Shown here one piece after another: positions 1 through 8,420 of a DNA stretch of 64,000 bases (its first letter is position 1; the number at the start of each line of letters is the position of its first letter). The position numbers and the translations under genes are program-made. This DNA is from Doryteuthis pealeii (Eukaryota; Mollusca; Cephalopoda; Myopsida; Loliginidae), in assembly GCA_023376005.1 (NCBI GenBank), contig CM042142.1, positions 52,242,005 through 52,306,004 on the forward strand, in the 5' to 3' direction. The notes under the pieces were generated by a model. The model did no database searches and was not told the origin of the DNA. It saw only the letters and a list, made by a program, of their open reading frames with translations.

Positions 1-260
1 CCGCCACTAGATATTGAACCAGTGGACCACAGAGTAGAGAGCTGAAACTCTACACCTGGGCCACCAGCCCACACCACAAACGGAGAATGCCAAATCATCT
101 AGTAAATGGTAATGGTAATTCACGCGCAGGTGTAGAGTTTCCACTCTTCACTCTGTGGTCCACTGGTTCAATCTCTAGTGGCGGAGACTGTGGTATGCAC
201 TGCTGATGAGATCTAAGGAGGTCAAAACAGCTGTCCAGTGCTCCATATGTCGCACATGGT
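1..260 (+). repeat. SINE-like repeat in two inverted copies
   Basis: Bases 1-60 are, with a few mismatches, the reverse complement of 124-183, so two copies of one element face each other. The plus-strand copy has a box-B-like stretch GGTTCAATCTC at 165-175 and runs directly into a hammerhead ribozyme at 197-241. I see no convincing box A. The architecture resembles other ribozyme-bearing SINEs in this window (10525-10690, 20855-21006). Family name unknown. Confidence 0.55.
197..241 (+). ncRNA. Hammerhead ribozyme, type I, minimal, one core base changed
   Basis: Stem I is GCACTG (197-202) with CAGTGC (236-241). The core CTGATGA lies at 203-209. Stem II is GATC/GGTC with a 6-base loop (210-223). 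The tiny stem III is the self-complementary ACAGCTGT (227-234), and the predicted cleavage base is C235. The conserved G after stem II (G12) is A at 224, which should cripple catalysis. Fold and spacing match the minimal type I hammerheads known from Penelope-like and SINE-like retroelements. The motif is seen directly; loss of activity is inferred. Confidence 0.72.
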
Positions 261-335
261 GTTTGCCGGGTTGTCTGGTCATGGTAATTTAATTCAATTA
301 TCAATCATTAATGTAATTCCTCTATTTTATGAAAT

Positions 336-339
336 TTAT

Positions 340-387
<48 letters not shown>

Positions 388-660
388 AATATACCAAGCG
401 TGTTGGTAGATCCTTGCGGAGAGAAAAAACCCGGCAGAGAGTTTGATTGTAAAAATATACTACCAAACATCAACCAGGAAGAAAAAAATTTTTGAAAAAA
501 AGAAAAGACCAAGATATTCGTACCAACAAAAAATAATCTATTGGTATAGTATTTGGCCAAAAGAAAAAAACAATTTATATGCATATATATGTATATAAGA
601 TATATATATATTCATATAACCGCTAGGAGAAGCTAATTTGTAAAAAGTGCTCGATACCTA
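336..660. repeat. (AT)n microsatellite and AT-rich unique sequence
   Basis: A pure (AT)n run at about 343-382 is followed by AT-rich sequence and a shorter TATA-type run at 577-612. I see no gene or recognisable element in 383-660. Confidence 0.7.
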
Positions 661-678
661 AGTAGAGCCAAGTAATAA

Positions 679-805
679 GGATATCTACTGAGTCAGACGA
701 ACCTACTATTAGTTTCGCATAAAGCTCTTCAGGGCTAAAATCTGATTTTAGCCCTGAAGAGCTTTATGCGAAACTAATAGTAGGTTCGTCTGACTCAGTA
801 GATAT

Positions 806-807
<2 letters not shown>
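679..807. repeat. Perfect 129-bp palindrome
   Basis: Two 64-nt arms (679-742 and 744-807) are exact reverse complements around a single base (T743). An (AT)n run starts just after it. Each strand carries a hammerhead-like core. A mismatch-free hairpin of this size is either a very recent inverted duplication or was made uniform during sequencing or consensus building. Confidence 0.9.
750..786 (+). ncRNA. Hammerhead-like motif with short stem II
   Basis: Core CTGAAGA (754-760) has A at the variable position 7. GAAA is at 770-773. Stem I is AGCC (750-753) with GGTT (783-786), including a G-T pair. Stem III is ACTA/TAGT (773-781). Stem II is only GC/GC (761-762 with 768-769). Because the region is a perfect palindrome, the same motif occurs on the minus strand at 700-736. 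The core is present, but two base pairs in stem II make activity doubtful. Confidence 0.45.

Positions 808-810
<3 letters not shown>

Positions 811-857
<47 letters not shown>
811..857. repeat. (AT)n microsatellite
   Basis: Pure (TA)n run directly abutting the 679-807 palindrome. Confidence 0.95.
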
Positions 858-859
<2 letters not shown>

Positions 860-861
860 TT

Positions 862-1055
862 GGGTTTCTTTGTTGAATGGCACATCGACTCGTGGATTAT
901 CTAATGGCAAAGGAATTCAAGTCATAGCTGGGGAATGGGATGACGGTATCAATTTTCGTAGGGTATTAATTAGAAAGGGAGCACAATAGCACGACTGGAG
1001 TTCGAACTCGTTTAATATAATATTGCACGTTAGCCACAACACCACGGGAAATAAT

Positions 1056-1057
<2 letters not shown>
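862..1057 (-). repeat. SINE-C, tRNA-derived
   Basis: The minus strand begins with a tRNA-like head, GTGGTGTTGTGGCTAACGTG, near 1050-1030 and has a box-B-like GAGTTCGAACTCC near 1000. The body contains the phrase CATAGCTGG shared with copies at 14490-14717, 27390-27562 and 53125-53290. (AT)n runs flank both sides. It is a degraded copy. Confidence 0.6.
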
Positions 1058-1113
<56 letters not shown>

Positions 1114-1114
1114 A
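1058..1114. repeat. (AT)n-(GT)n compound microsatellite
   Basis: (AT)n changes into (GT)n at about 1091. Confidence 0.95.
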
Positions 1115-1313
1115 ATTGTTGTGATGTTAATTCAACAGTAAAAAAAGAAGTCAAGTCGAGGTAGGGTAAAATGAGACAAGTGTATTTACAATAAGGTACA
1201 AGAACGGCTAGCTTGCCGCTAAACGGTAACAGTACAACCTTTTCACTCGGTGTCTCACTATTTATAGTGAGAACCGGTGTATATTCTCCACTGTAGGAAC
1301 GACCGGTACAACA

Positions 1314-1401
1314 GTAATATAGTGAAAAATTGAAAAAACACAGGTTCAAATATAATTAGTGATATTTGAACCTGTGTTTTTTCAATTTTTTACTATATTA
1401 C
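1314..1401. repeat. 88-bp imperfect palindrome
   Basis: Arms 1314-1352 and 1362-1401 are reverse complements with one mismatch and an 8-9 base loop. It contains no hammerhead core. The stretch before it, 1115-1313, shows nothing recognisable. Confidence 0.85.
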
Positions 1402-1425
1402 ATACCGTCGGATTCACTTCCATTT

Positions 1426-1428
<3 letters not shown>

Positions 1429-1484
<56 letters not shown>

Positions 1485-1512
1485 GATTAGTTCCCGTGTA
1501 GTGGCTAACGTG

Positions 1513-1554
<42 letters not shown>
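1429..1554. repeat. (AT)n runs around a SINE-C head fragment
   Basis: (AT)n at 1429-1482 and 1517-1554 flank 1483-1516, which reads as the plus-strand head of SINE-C (TTCCCGTGTAGTGGCTAACG). It is a truncated SINE, only the first ~35 bases. Confidence 0.65.
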
Positions 1555-1558
<4 letters not shown>

Positions 1559-1699
1559 ATTTACTAAGCTTCGCCTAGATGTGGCACAAAGCCAGAAGTA
1601 TGGGGCGCTCATAGAGAATCTCAGTAACATCATCATCATTATCGGGTCACGTTTAGCACGGGTTCACAAAACTTTCCCTCGCCAAACGTCCTGGTAGGT

Positions 1700-1776
<77 letters not shown>

Positions 1777-1910
1777 TTTATAGTTGTGCTGCCATCACAA
1801 CCTGATGATGATGATGATGATAATGATTAAATGAAGGACATTATTAGTTAGTAAAATAGTGAAATAGACCACTAATTAGGACTGGGCCTATTCTAGTAGT
1901 GACCACCCCA
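1555..1910. repeat. Dispersed repeat with internal (AG)n, copy 1
   Basis: The sequence around 1555-1645 and 1778-1905 recurs at 6638-6720 and 6789-6920 in the same order and orientation, with (AG)n (1701-1773) at the same internal place. This is a direct duplication about 5.1 kb apart. No coding capacity is recognisable. Confidence 0.75.
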
Positions 1911-2145
1911 AGCGGAGTTTAACAGGTTTGAATTAAGAGTTTTCATTCTCCTAGGCTGGTTGCCTAACAAAGGATAAAAAGCCCAGTCTGCCCTACTATT
2001 TATCCATTGCTGGAGGGAGATTAGTTGGATTCATACCTTTCCCAAAGGTATTAGCGCTATGTGAACTGTAGCTTCATCCAGGATTTGAACTCGTGTCGAC
2101 GAGTCCATTTCCTGCGACTCTAATCATTACACCATGGCCTCCAAC
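1904..2145 (-). repeat. SINE-B, tRNA-derived
   Basis: On the minus strand the tRNA-like head (CATGGTGTAATGATTAGAGT, box A) lies near 2137, box B (GAGTTCAAATCCTGG) near 2092, and the body ends near 1910 with the AACCTGTTAAACTCCGCTT phrase. The same structure recurs at 8155, 10181, 25909, 33344, 33636, 59004 and 59312. Confidence 0.8.
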
Positions 2146-2341
2146 TAACGTTATAAACTAGTTTGTTAAATGTCCCTTTCCAACAAGTGCCCCAGACTGA
2201 TGTCGATGTTTGAGATATGCCTGATAAACAGCACTGAGTAGCGTCGTCAGTTATGTTATTAACTGGTTTCATAGGGTTTTTTCGGGTTTTCCAGCATAAT
2301 ACCCCCTCGCCAGTTAGACCCCATTAGAGATGATCATCTTC

Positions 2342-2440
2342 TAATGCACTACCCGTGTTTAAGTGAACGGTAACAGAAAGAAACTGGCCTTAAATGGAGT
2401 TTTTGCCAACGCTTACCTCGGCTTCTGAACATCTGATTGG
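2342..2440 (+). repeat. 98-bp direct repeat, copy 1
   Basis: Matches 2799-2896 over about 98 bases with roughly ten differences; shared phrases include CCCGTGTTT, AACAGAAAGAAACTGGC and AATGGAGTTTTTGCCAACGC. The interval between the copies holds unique sequence and an (AG)n run. This could be the ends of an old element; no terminal motif decides it. Confidence 0.75.
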
Positions 2441-2562
2441 TTAATGCTAAAGCCAATCAGTAACCAATGGACATGTGACGTGAGAAGCCACGCCTACAAT
2501 TGTTATATATCGTCATATACCCCATTAAACATCATCGGGTATATTATCAAGAGAGGAGACTC

Positions 2563-2615
<53 letters not shown>

Positions 2616-2798
2616 GTTACTTCATTTCTTCTTGCTACGTCTAGTCGCCATGTTTCCTCCTTCTTTGGTCGTCCTATTGTCGTCTAGCTGTCTCCTTACT
2701 AAGGGCTTCTTCTGGGCTAACTCTTTAGTGATGCAATTTATTAAACCACAAGACTTTTTCCTTGATCAAGATTTATTTCCCGCGCGGGAGAATCAACC
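2441..2798. other. Interval between direct repeats, with (AG)n
   Basis: Contains (AG)n at 2564-2608. Open frames here (2444-2644, 2500-2850) only translate the repeat as Arg-Glu runs. No recognisable gene. Confidence 0.6.
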
Positions 2799-2896
2799 TA
2801 ATGTGCTACCCGTGTTTCAGTCAACGTTAACAGAAAGAAACTGGCTTTAAATGGAGTTTTTGCCAACGCTTACCCCGGCTTCTGAACATCTGATTA
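2799..2896 (+). repeat. 98-bp direct repeat, copy 2
   Basis: Second copy of 2342-2440, same orientation, starting 457 bases downstream. Confidence 0.75.
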
Positions 2897-3425
2897 TTAG
2901 CGATTGCAGAGATTTGGATCTATGCCCCGGAGTGATGTGATTCATCTCGTGTGATAGTCCCACTGATTAACCACATGCTGTGTCTGCATCTTCTAATTCT
3001 TGCTTGCAGCAATTGTCGTTGGTTAAGCCGCACCTCGGCGGCAGTTAAAAAGTGCAGCCGATTTCGCAAGTCTTCCACGCTGCCTTGTACACAGTCTCTT
3101 CTTCTGCTACAAAGGCTCTGGTTGTGCCTCTTCGTAGCAACCTCTGGCATTTTGAGTGTCTTGCTGTCTCAGGCGATACCAGTAATTGATCTCGGGGCAA
3201 CAGGAAGCCCCAGAGGTAGGAGGATATATGACACTGTCTACCAACCCTACTACTGATGTTTTGTGTGTTAGGTTTGATAGACAGAAAGCTGGGGGTGGGT
3301 GGGGTAGCAACCCTAAAACAAACCATTATGCATAAAATCAAAGGTTGAATCTGACTGTTGACTTTGACAAAAAAAATGCACAACAGAGTGCACGATAGCA
3401 TGATATGTATCCCAGCCTACCAAAT
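2897..3425. other. Unassigned sequence upstream of RTE-like fragment
   Basis: Less AT-rich than its surroundings. A minus-strand frame of 118 codons (3045-3401) and a plus-strand frame of 101 codons (2951-3256) overlap, and neither resembles a family I know. It may be part of an older retroelement. Confidence 0.3.
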
Positions 3426-3429
3426 AGGG

Positions 3430-4161
3430 CAGTTTGATTTTTCACTTTTTAAAAAATAATCAAATTCTCTCAAACAGCCTAGAAAAGGCATCACGAAATG
3501 TTGGCCTGTACGTGAACTCTGATAAAACTGAGTTCATGTCTTTCAAAAACAAAAGCGACATCTCAACCATCGACGGCAAACTCCTAAACACTGTAGAACA
3601 ATTTAGATACTTAGGCAGTAACATCTCCTCCATAGAAAATGACGTTAGTGCACGTATAGGAAAAGCATGGCCGCTATAAATAAACGATCGATCATATGGA
3701 AATACAACCTCACAGACAAGTTAAAGAGACGGTTCTTCCAGGCCGTTGTCATATCAGTACTGCTGTATGGCTGCACCACATGCACCCTAACTAAGCGACT
3801 AGAGAATGAACTAGATGGGAGCTGCACAAGAATGCTGCGGGTGATCCTGAACAAGATATGGAAACAACACCCTACGAGAAAACAGCTGTACGGCCACCTG
3901 CCACATATCACACAAACCATCCGAGTAAGACAGACAAGACACGCGGGACACTGCTGGAGAAGCAAGGACGAACTCATAAGCGACGTCCTCCTGTGGAAGC
4001 CAGCACATGGACAAGCCAGAGTGCGGCGACCAGCAAAAATGTACATTGATCAGCTCTGTGCGGATGCAGGATGCTGCATAGAGGACCCCCCGAGAATGAT
4101 GAGCGATAGGGACGGATGGAGAGAGATTGTCACGGATATCCGCGCTGAAAGCGCGACATGA
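3430..4161 (+). pseudogene. RTE-like non-LTR retrotransposon, reverse transcriptase C-terminal part
   Basis: Two plus-strand frames together give the end of a LINE polyprotein. The first (3434-3679) carries VNSDKTEFM and the RYLGSNIS motif, which follow the catalytic palm in LINE reverse transcriptases. The second (3667-4161) carries LLYGCTTCTLTKRLE, RHAGHCWRSKDELISDVLLW and ends DGWREIVTDIRAESAT, typical of the thumb and C-terminal region of RTE/craniata-type LINE proteins. A one-base shift near 3667 breaks the frame, and the YxDD palm and endonuclease are absent, so it is 5'-truncated and dead. The 3' end after the stop is a TGATGATGA-type tail. It is the best copy here and serves as reference for fragments at 5900, 7085, 18980, 31290 and 57020. 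Confidence 0.8.
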
Positions 4162-4625
4162 TGATGAAGATAATTAATACTGATACCAAAAACTAGATCT
4201 CTTACTTGCACCAGTGTTTAAGAAAACAGTATCAAAGTTCGTCAGTTAAAATGCATTAGAAATTCTCGTTTTTGCAACATTTGGCCCAGAAATAGGTTAG
4301 AAAATTTAGCAATTTCGGTATTTAAAACAGAAATTTATTTTACTAAGATGAAATGAATAAGATATCATAACTGGAATTAAAATTGAATATATCCTCCTAT
4401 CATCCCCGACACCTCCGATATGTTGTTTTTGACCTCATTAATTAAGCTGTAACAGGGATAACATTTTAAAAGATTGAAATCTATTTCCTTAAATGAAGGC
4501 AAAGTTTTGTAAAAAAGATATTGTGTGGGGTAATTCTTTATGTTAATTTGCAACTTTCGTTACATAGGAGACGTTACATTTCCAAAATCGACCTACCCTA
4601 CTACTCTCTGGTTTACTTCTCTAAT
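4162..4625 (-). repeat. HEL1-related dispersed sequence
   Basis: 4290-4600 is about 85-90% identical to 21250-21545, which lies directly inside a HEL1 Helitron copy, so this is probably internal Helitron sequence. No coding capacity. Confidence 0.55.
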
Positions 4626-4629
4626 GACA

Positions 4630-4780
4630 CTAGCAAAAGAATACGCCCTTCGAGCACAAGTATTAAAGTTTTAATGTAATTAGATATTATACTGAATTAG
4701 AAAGACATGAAATTAAATACGAACACAAAAAAGATTACACTTATTTTTACTTTATTCTAATTGATTTCAATATATAAATC

Positions 4781-4785
<5 letters not shown>
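4630..4785 (-). mobile_element. HEL1 Helitron 3'-end fragment
   Basis: Starts with CTAGCAAAAG, degraded hairpin sequence, then CACAAGTATTAAAGTTTTAATGTAAT, as at the 3' ends at 13096, 32178 and 57877. On the minus strand this is hairpin plus CTAG. The rest is lost into microsatellites. Confidence 0.5.
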
Positions 4786-4821
<36 letters not shown>

Positions 4822-4840
4822 CCGCACACATACGCTCACC

Positions 4841-4907
<67 letters not shown>

Positions 4908-4909
4908 TG
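4780..4909. repeat. (AC)n, (AT)n and (AG)n microsatellite cluster
   Basis: Three dinucleotide runs in succession: (AC)n about 4783-4820, (AT)n about 4843-4886, (AG)n about 4886-4907. Confidence 0.95.
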
Positions 4910-5106
4910 AATGAAGAAAAACTCTAAACTTGCTTCATTACAATAAGTTATTTCAACCGTATTAATACGGCATCTTTAGGTAATCACAAGAACATGACTC
5001 TTGCTGAGTAAGCAAGAGTCATGTTCTTGTGATTACCTGATGATGCCGTATTAATACGGTTGAAATAAATTATTGTAATGAAGCAAGTTTAGAGTTTTTC
5101 TTCATT
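4910..5106. repeat. 197-bp near-perfect palindrome
   Basis: Arms of about 95 bases meet at a loop near 5008 and differ at only a few positions. It begins right after (AG)n and carries a hammerhead-like core on the plus strand. Confidence 0.88.
5032..5079 (+). ncRNA. Hammerhead-like motif in palindrome
   Basis: Core CTGATGA at 5037-5043, stem II CCGTAT/ATACGG, GAAA at 5062-5065, and stem I ATTAC (5032-5036) with GTAAT (5075-5079). The first stem II pair is mismatched (T-T) followed by a G-T pair. The mirror copy on the minus strand has CTAAAGA, a broken core. A degraded hammerhead is the likeliest reading. Confidence 0.45.
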
Positions 5107-5226
5107 TACTAAATATCTTGCTCTGTCCTTTTACTCACTGGTATTAGGCACATTGAGCTCTCCTTATGGTCTACCTGCATCAGCTTGGTTAAACCACACA
5201 TGGAAAGACCCTAACTACGGAAAAAA

Positions 5227-5281
<55 letters not shown>
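5107..5281. repeat. Unassigned sequence and (AT)n run
   Basis: 5107-5230 shows nothing recognisable; 5232-5281 is pure (AT)n. Confidence 0.8.
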
Positions 5282-5283
<2 letters not shown>

Positions 5284-5393
5284 GTTGTTCTGGTCCAACG
5301 GGAGAAAATTCAATATTTTATAAAAAAAAGGAAGGTCCGCAAAATGTATTTTGTTCTCAGAAAATTTTTTAAAATTCTTTTTGTTTTACATAT

Positions 5394-5432
5394 GCAACAC
5401 GTGTTTCAGATCTTCTGGTATCTTCTTCAGGC
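5394..5432 (-). ncRNA. Hammerhead-like motif, left arm
   Basis: Mirror image of 5639-5677: CTGAAGA core, AGAT/ATCT stem II, GAAA, self-complementary ACACGTGT stem III, T as cleavage base. Stem I has only two clear pairs. Confidence 0.45.
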
Positions 5433-5638
5433 TTCAGTTATAAAAAAAAGCTATAAAAATTCAGCTAATGACTTTATTAGTAAACCACCCAAAAAACAAA
5501 AACACCTGTTTAAAAGACTAATGTTAAAAATGAAATTCCATTCTACCCCCACAAAAACAGGAAGAGGAGGTGAAATACTCATGTGTATGTATATATATAC
5601 ACATGCATATAAAATTCATTTTCATATTATCAATCAAA

Positions 5639-5677
5639 GCCTGAAGAAGATACCAGAAGATCTGAAACACGTGTTGC
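5639..5677 (+). ncRNA. Hammerhead-like motif, right arm
   Basis: Core CTGAAGA (5641-5647, A at tolerant position 7), stem II AGAT/ATCT (5648-5663), GAAA 5664-5667, stem III ACACGTGT (5667-5674), cleavage base T5675. Stem I is only GC (5639-5640) with GC (5676-5677), so the fold would need extra contacts to act. Confidence 0.5.
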
Positions 5678-5745
5678 ATATGTAAAACAAAAAGAATTTT
5701 AAAAAATTTTCTGAGAACAAAATACATTTTGCGGACCTTCCTTAT

Positions 5746-5757
5746 ATTATATATATA

Positions 5758-5803
<46 letters not shown>
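5746..5803. repeat. (AT)n microsatellite
   Basis: Near-pure (TA)n extending from the GGACCTTCCTTATAT end of the hammerhead element. Confidence 0.9.
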
Positions 5804-5805
<2 letters not shown>

Positions 5806-5815
5806 TTTAATGGAT

Positions 5816-5875
5816 GATTCGGCTTGTGCAGGTGGATTTGCGAGTTCTCACAAATACACCTGCATAAGCCGATTC
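5816..5875. repeat. 60-bp hairpin
   Basis: GATTCGGCTTGTGCAGGTG on the left pairs with CACCTGCATAAGCCGATTC on the right, with one extra paired block (ATTTG/CAAAT) and a 10-base loop. No core of a known ribozyme. Confidence 0.8.
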
Positions 5876-5899
5876 ACTGTTGCATAGCCTAGATTGACC

Positions 5900-6474
5900 A
5901 CTCATATGAAACGGAGTTCATGTGTTTTAAACAAGATGGAGACATCTCCACACTGTGTGGTAAACCTCTGAAACTAGTGGACTAGTTCCCGTACCTCGTC
6001 TATTGAAAGCAATGTTAATATACGTATAAGAAAGGCGTGGACTGATATCGACAAATAATTGAACACATGGAAATCTGATCTCTCTGATAAGATAAAGCTA
6101 GAATCCTCCCAAGCTGTAGCCGTGTCGGTACTACTGTATGCATGTACCACTTGGACTCTAACGAAACGCTTAGAAAAAAAGTTAAATGAGGTCTACACAC
6201 GTGACTTGAACAAATCTTGGAAGCAGCACCCCACGAAAAGCAGCTGTATTGCCATTTACCTCCTATTACACAAATCATCCAATCAAGACGAACTAGACAT
6301 GCTGGACACTGCCGGTGAAGCAAGGAGGAACTCAGAAGTGATGTTCTCTTGTAGACACGTACACATGTACACAGCAGAATATACCGACCAACAAAGACTT
6401 ATATAAATCAGCTCTGTGAGGAAACTGGATGTCGTGAGGAAGGAGGTCTTGCCAGTGGCGAAGGGCGATAGGGA

Positions 6475-6532
<58 letters not shown>

Positions 6533-6560
6533 ATCCGTGCTGACAGCGTGACTATATTAC
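5900..6560 (+). pseudogene. RTE-like fragment, heavily degraded, with (AG)n inside
   Basis: The frame 6059-6406 keeps VAVSVLLYACTTWTLTKRLE, then sequence matching the reference copy at 3740-4060. From 6406 to 6470 it continues as the region coding for the C-terminal helix (ATCAGCTCTGTGAGGAAACT). At the place where the reference reads GGATGGAGAGAGATTGTC, this copy has (AG)n at 6478-6532, then resumes with CCGTGCTGACAGCGTGAC at 6536-6553. The microsatellite thus grew within the element. Dead copy. Confidence 0.7.
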
Positions 6561-6573
6561 ATAGCGTCAGATT

Positions 6574-6637
<64 letters not shown>
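6574..6637. repeat. (AC)n-(AT)n compound microsatellite
   Basis: (CA)n at 6575-6606 followed directly by (TA)n to 6637. Confidence 0.95.
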
Positions 6638-6641
<4 letters not shown>

Positions 6642-6731
6642 TTTACTAAGCTTAGCCTAGATTGCACAAGGCCAGAAGTATGAGGCGCCCATGTAGAATC
6701 TCACTAACATCATCATCATCAAGTCATCATC

Positions 6732-6789
<58 letters not shown>

Positions 6790-6925
6790 TTGATAGCTGT
6801 GCTGCCATCACAACCTGATGATGATGATGATGAAGATGATGATGAATAAATGAAGGACATTATTAGTTAGTTAATTAGGGAAATAGATCACTAATTAGGA
6901 CTGGGCCTATTCTAGTTGTGACCAG
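6638..6925. repeat. Dispersed repeat with internal (AG)n, copy 2
   Basis: Second copy of 1555-1910, with (AG)n at 6734-6786 and a GATGAT run at 6816-6843. Confidence 0.75.
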
Positions 6926-7008
6926 ATGATGATGATGATGATGATGATTATGATGCTGATGATGAGGGGGAGGAGGTCTTGCCAGTGGCGATGATCGATA
7001 GGGAAGTG

Positions 7009-7086
<78 letters not shown>

Positions 7087-7140
7087 CAGTGCTGACAGCG
7101 TGACATGATGATGATGATGAGGAGGGGAGGAGGATATGGT
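6926..7140 (+). repeat. GATGAT/(AG)n cluster with RTE-like 3'-end sequence
   Basis: 6966-7010 matches 6440-6478 (GAGGTCTTGCCAGTGGCGA), then (AG)n at 7012-7083, then AATCAGTGCTGACAGCGTGACATGATGATG at 7084-7113, the end of the RTE-like element with its TGATGATGA tail. A second example of (AG)n grown inside this element. Confidence 0.65.
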
Positions 7141-7261
7141 TTCAAGTAACTATTCTCTTAGATAATGATTATTTTTTGCACACATATATAGGGTTTCAAG
7201 TATCCCTATCTAATGCTAATAATTTTCACATAGCAATTTGGTTTCAAGTGCTCTTATCTAA
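7141..7261 (+). repeat. Short degenerate tandem repeat (GTTTCAAGT units)
   Basis: GGTTTCAAGT recurs at about 7138, 7192 and 7239, each followed by CTATCTAAT-like sequence; relatives occur near 8090 and 8430. Unclassified. Confidence 0.5.
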
Positions 7262-7330
7262 TCTATTAATAATGGAGATTCGCTTCCGGTTTTTGTCTGG
7301 AACAAAAACTACGTCACTGCTTACGTCACA
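7262..7330 (+). mobile_element. Helitron-like 5' end fragment
   Basis: TCTATTAATAATGGAGATTC followed by a CTGTCTG-like stretch and ACTACGTCACTGCTTACGT; the same phrase occurs at 22163-22228. It resembles the 5' TC end of HEL1 (minus strand at 13929). No matching 3' end was found before 7680. Confidence 0.45.
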
Positions 7331-7679
7331 TTACCCAAAATCGTCATAACATAGAATAAATACACTCAAAATTTGAACATGCAACATTAGACAGTCCTCA
7401 TTGTTTTTTAAAACAAGTTTTAATAAATACATGACTGGTATTATATATCTATATATAGTTTGTTTTATTTTAATACATATTTAAAGTTTACATTTAAAAT
7501 TGTTTTATTTTTTAATCCTTTAATGAATTTGATGATTTTACTTAATTAGGGTACAAACTCGCTGACATTGAATTTTTTACTCCCACCCCCCTCAGGCAAT
7601 ATGTTTAAAAAATCTATTTTTACATCGCCCGGAGGGTGTTTTTTTATATTTTGTACTAGTACCAATAATTTATAAACAA
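7331..7679. other. AT-rich sequence, nothing recognised
   Basis: A/T homopolymer-rich with no open frame, tRNA boxes or known repeat phrase. Confidence 0.5.
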
Positions 7680-8075
7680 CTAGAAGCGGCTACCCGGCGT
7701 CGCCTGGGTAGAGGGGATACAAAAAAGGTTACTCCTACAGATCCATTATTATTGAATTGCGAGTTGGATCCTGGTAGTATGCCCCATTAAAATCGCTATG
7801 TAAAGAAGGATCTTGGATTGATCCAGCCACTTTGAAAAAAAAATCTATGTCTACTATTTAAAATATTAAAAAAAAATCTAGTCTGTTATCATCTAAATTT
7901 AATTCATTTTAATTATCTTCACGAATATAAATCAAACCTTCATTATTTTTGCTCAAAAACCAAGCTCTGGTAATATCTAATGTGTATATATATTTACTTT
8001 GTCGTTATCTTTTTTATTTTCTAAGTTTCCCCCGGACATACAGATTCATACAACTGCCCTTTATATATGTATAGA
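7680..8075 (-). mobile_element. HEL2 non-autonomous Helitron
   Basis: On the minus strand it starts with TCTATACATATATAAAGGGC after an A and ends with the hairpin TACCCAGGCGACGCCGGGTA (plus 7691-7710) followed by CTAG before a T. A 5' TC, a 3' hairpin plus CTAG, and A/T flanks without target duplication are the Helitron hallmarks. About 396 bp, no Rep-helicase coding. Same family as the tandem array at 62986-64000. Confidence 0.8.
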
Positions 8076-8154
8076 TTATAAGCTTTCAAGTAACTAATCC
8101 TGTTTAATGATACTCTTTTATTTACACCCAGTTATATGATATCAAATATGTAGA

Positions 8155-8420
8155 TGTGTGGTGTAATGGTTACCGTCGTAGAAAATGGACACGGTGAAAT
8201 GCGTTCAAATCCGGGACGAGGCTGTTTGCAATTCCCACAGCGTTAACATCCTTGGGAAATATATGATTTCAAATATTCTCACTCCAGCTGACTGGGCTCT
8301 TTAACCTTGGTATGACAATCGATCTAGAAGAAGGAAAATTCTGAATTCAAACCTGTTAAACTCCACTAAAGAAATTGACCTTGTGTCATATCCTACTCAT
8401 GTGGAGGGGGTTAGCAAATA
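8155..8420 (+). repeat. SINE-B, tRNA-derived
   Basis: Box A TGGTGTAATGGTTACCGTCG near 8160-8180, box B GCGTTCAAATCCGGG near 8203-8217, then the CAGCTGACTGGGCTCTTTAACC body and GGAGGGGGTTAGCAAATAT end. Somewhat shortened in the middle. Confidence 0.8.

Larger units (their letters stand above)
5345..5725. repeat. Inverted repeat with ~88-nt arms, hammerhead in each arm
   Basis: 5345-5432 is the reverse complement of 5639-5725, with about 205 bases between. The outer end of each arm, GCGGACCTTCCTT (plus strand about 5732-5744, or its complement near 5330), also ends the copy at 20108-20215, so this is the 3' end of a mobile element present in tail-to-tail form. Penelope-like elements with hammerheads are one known type with such ends. 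Confidence 0.7.

Noticed and set aside
336..1578. Frames with long Tyr-Ile runs
   Set aside because: Pure translations of (AT)n microsatellites; the same holds for Ser-Leu and Arg-Glu runs over (AG)n elsewhere.
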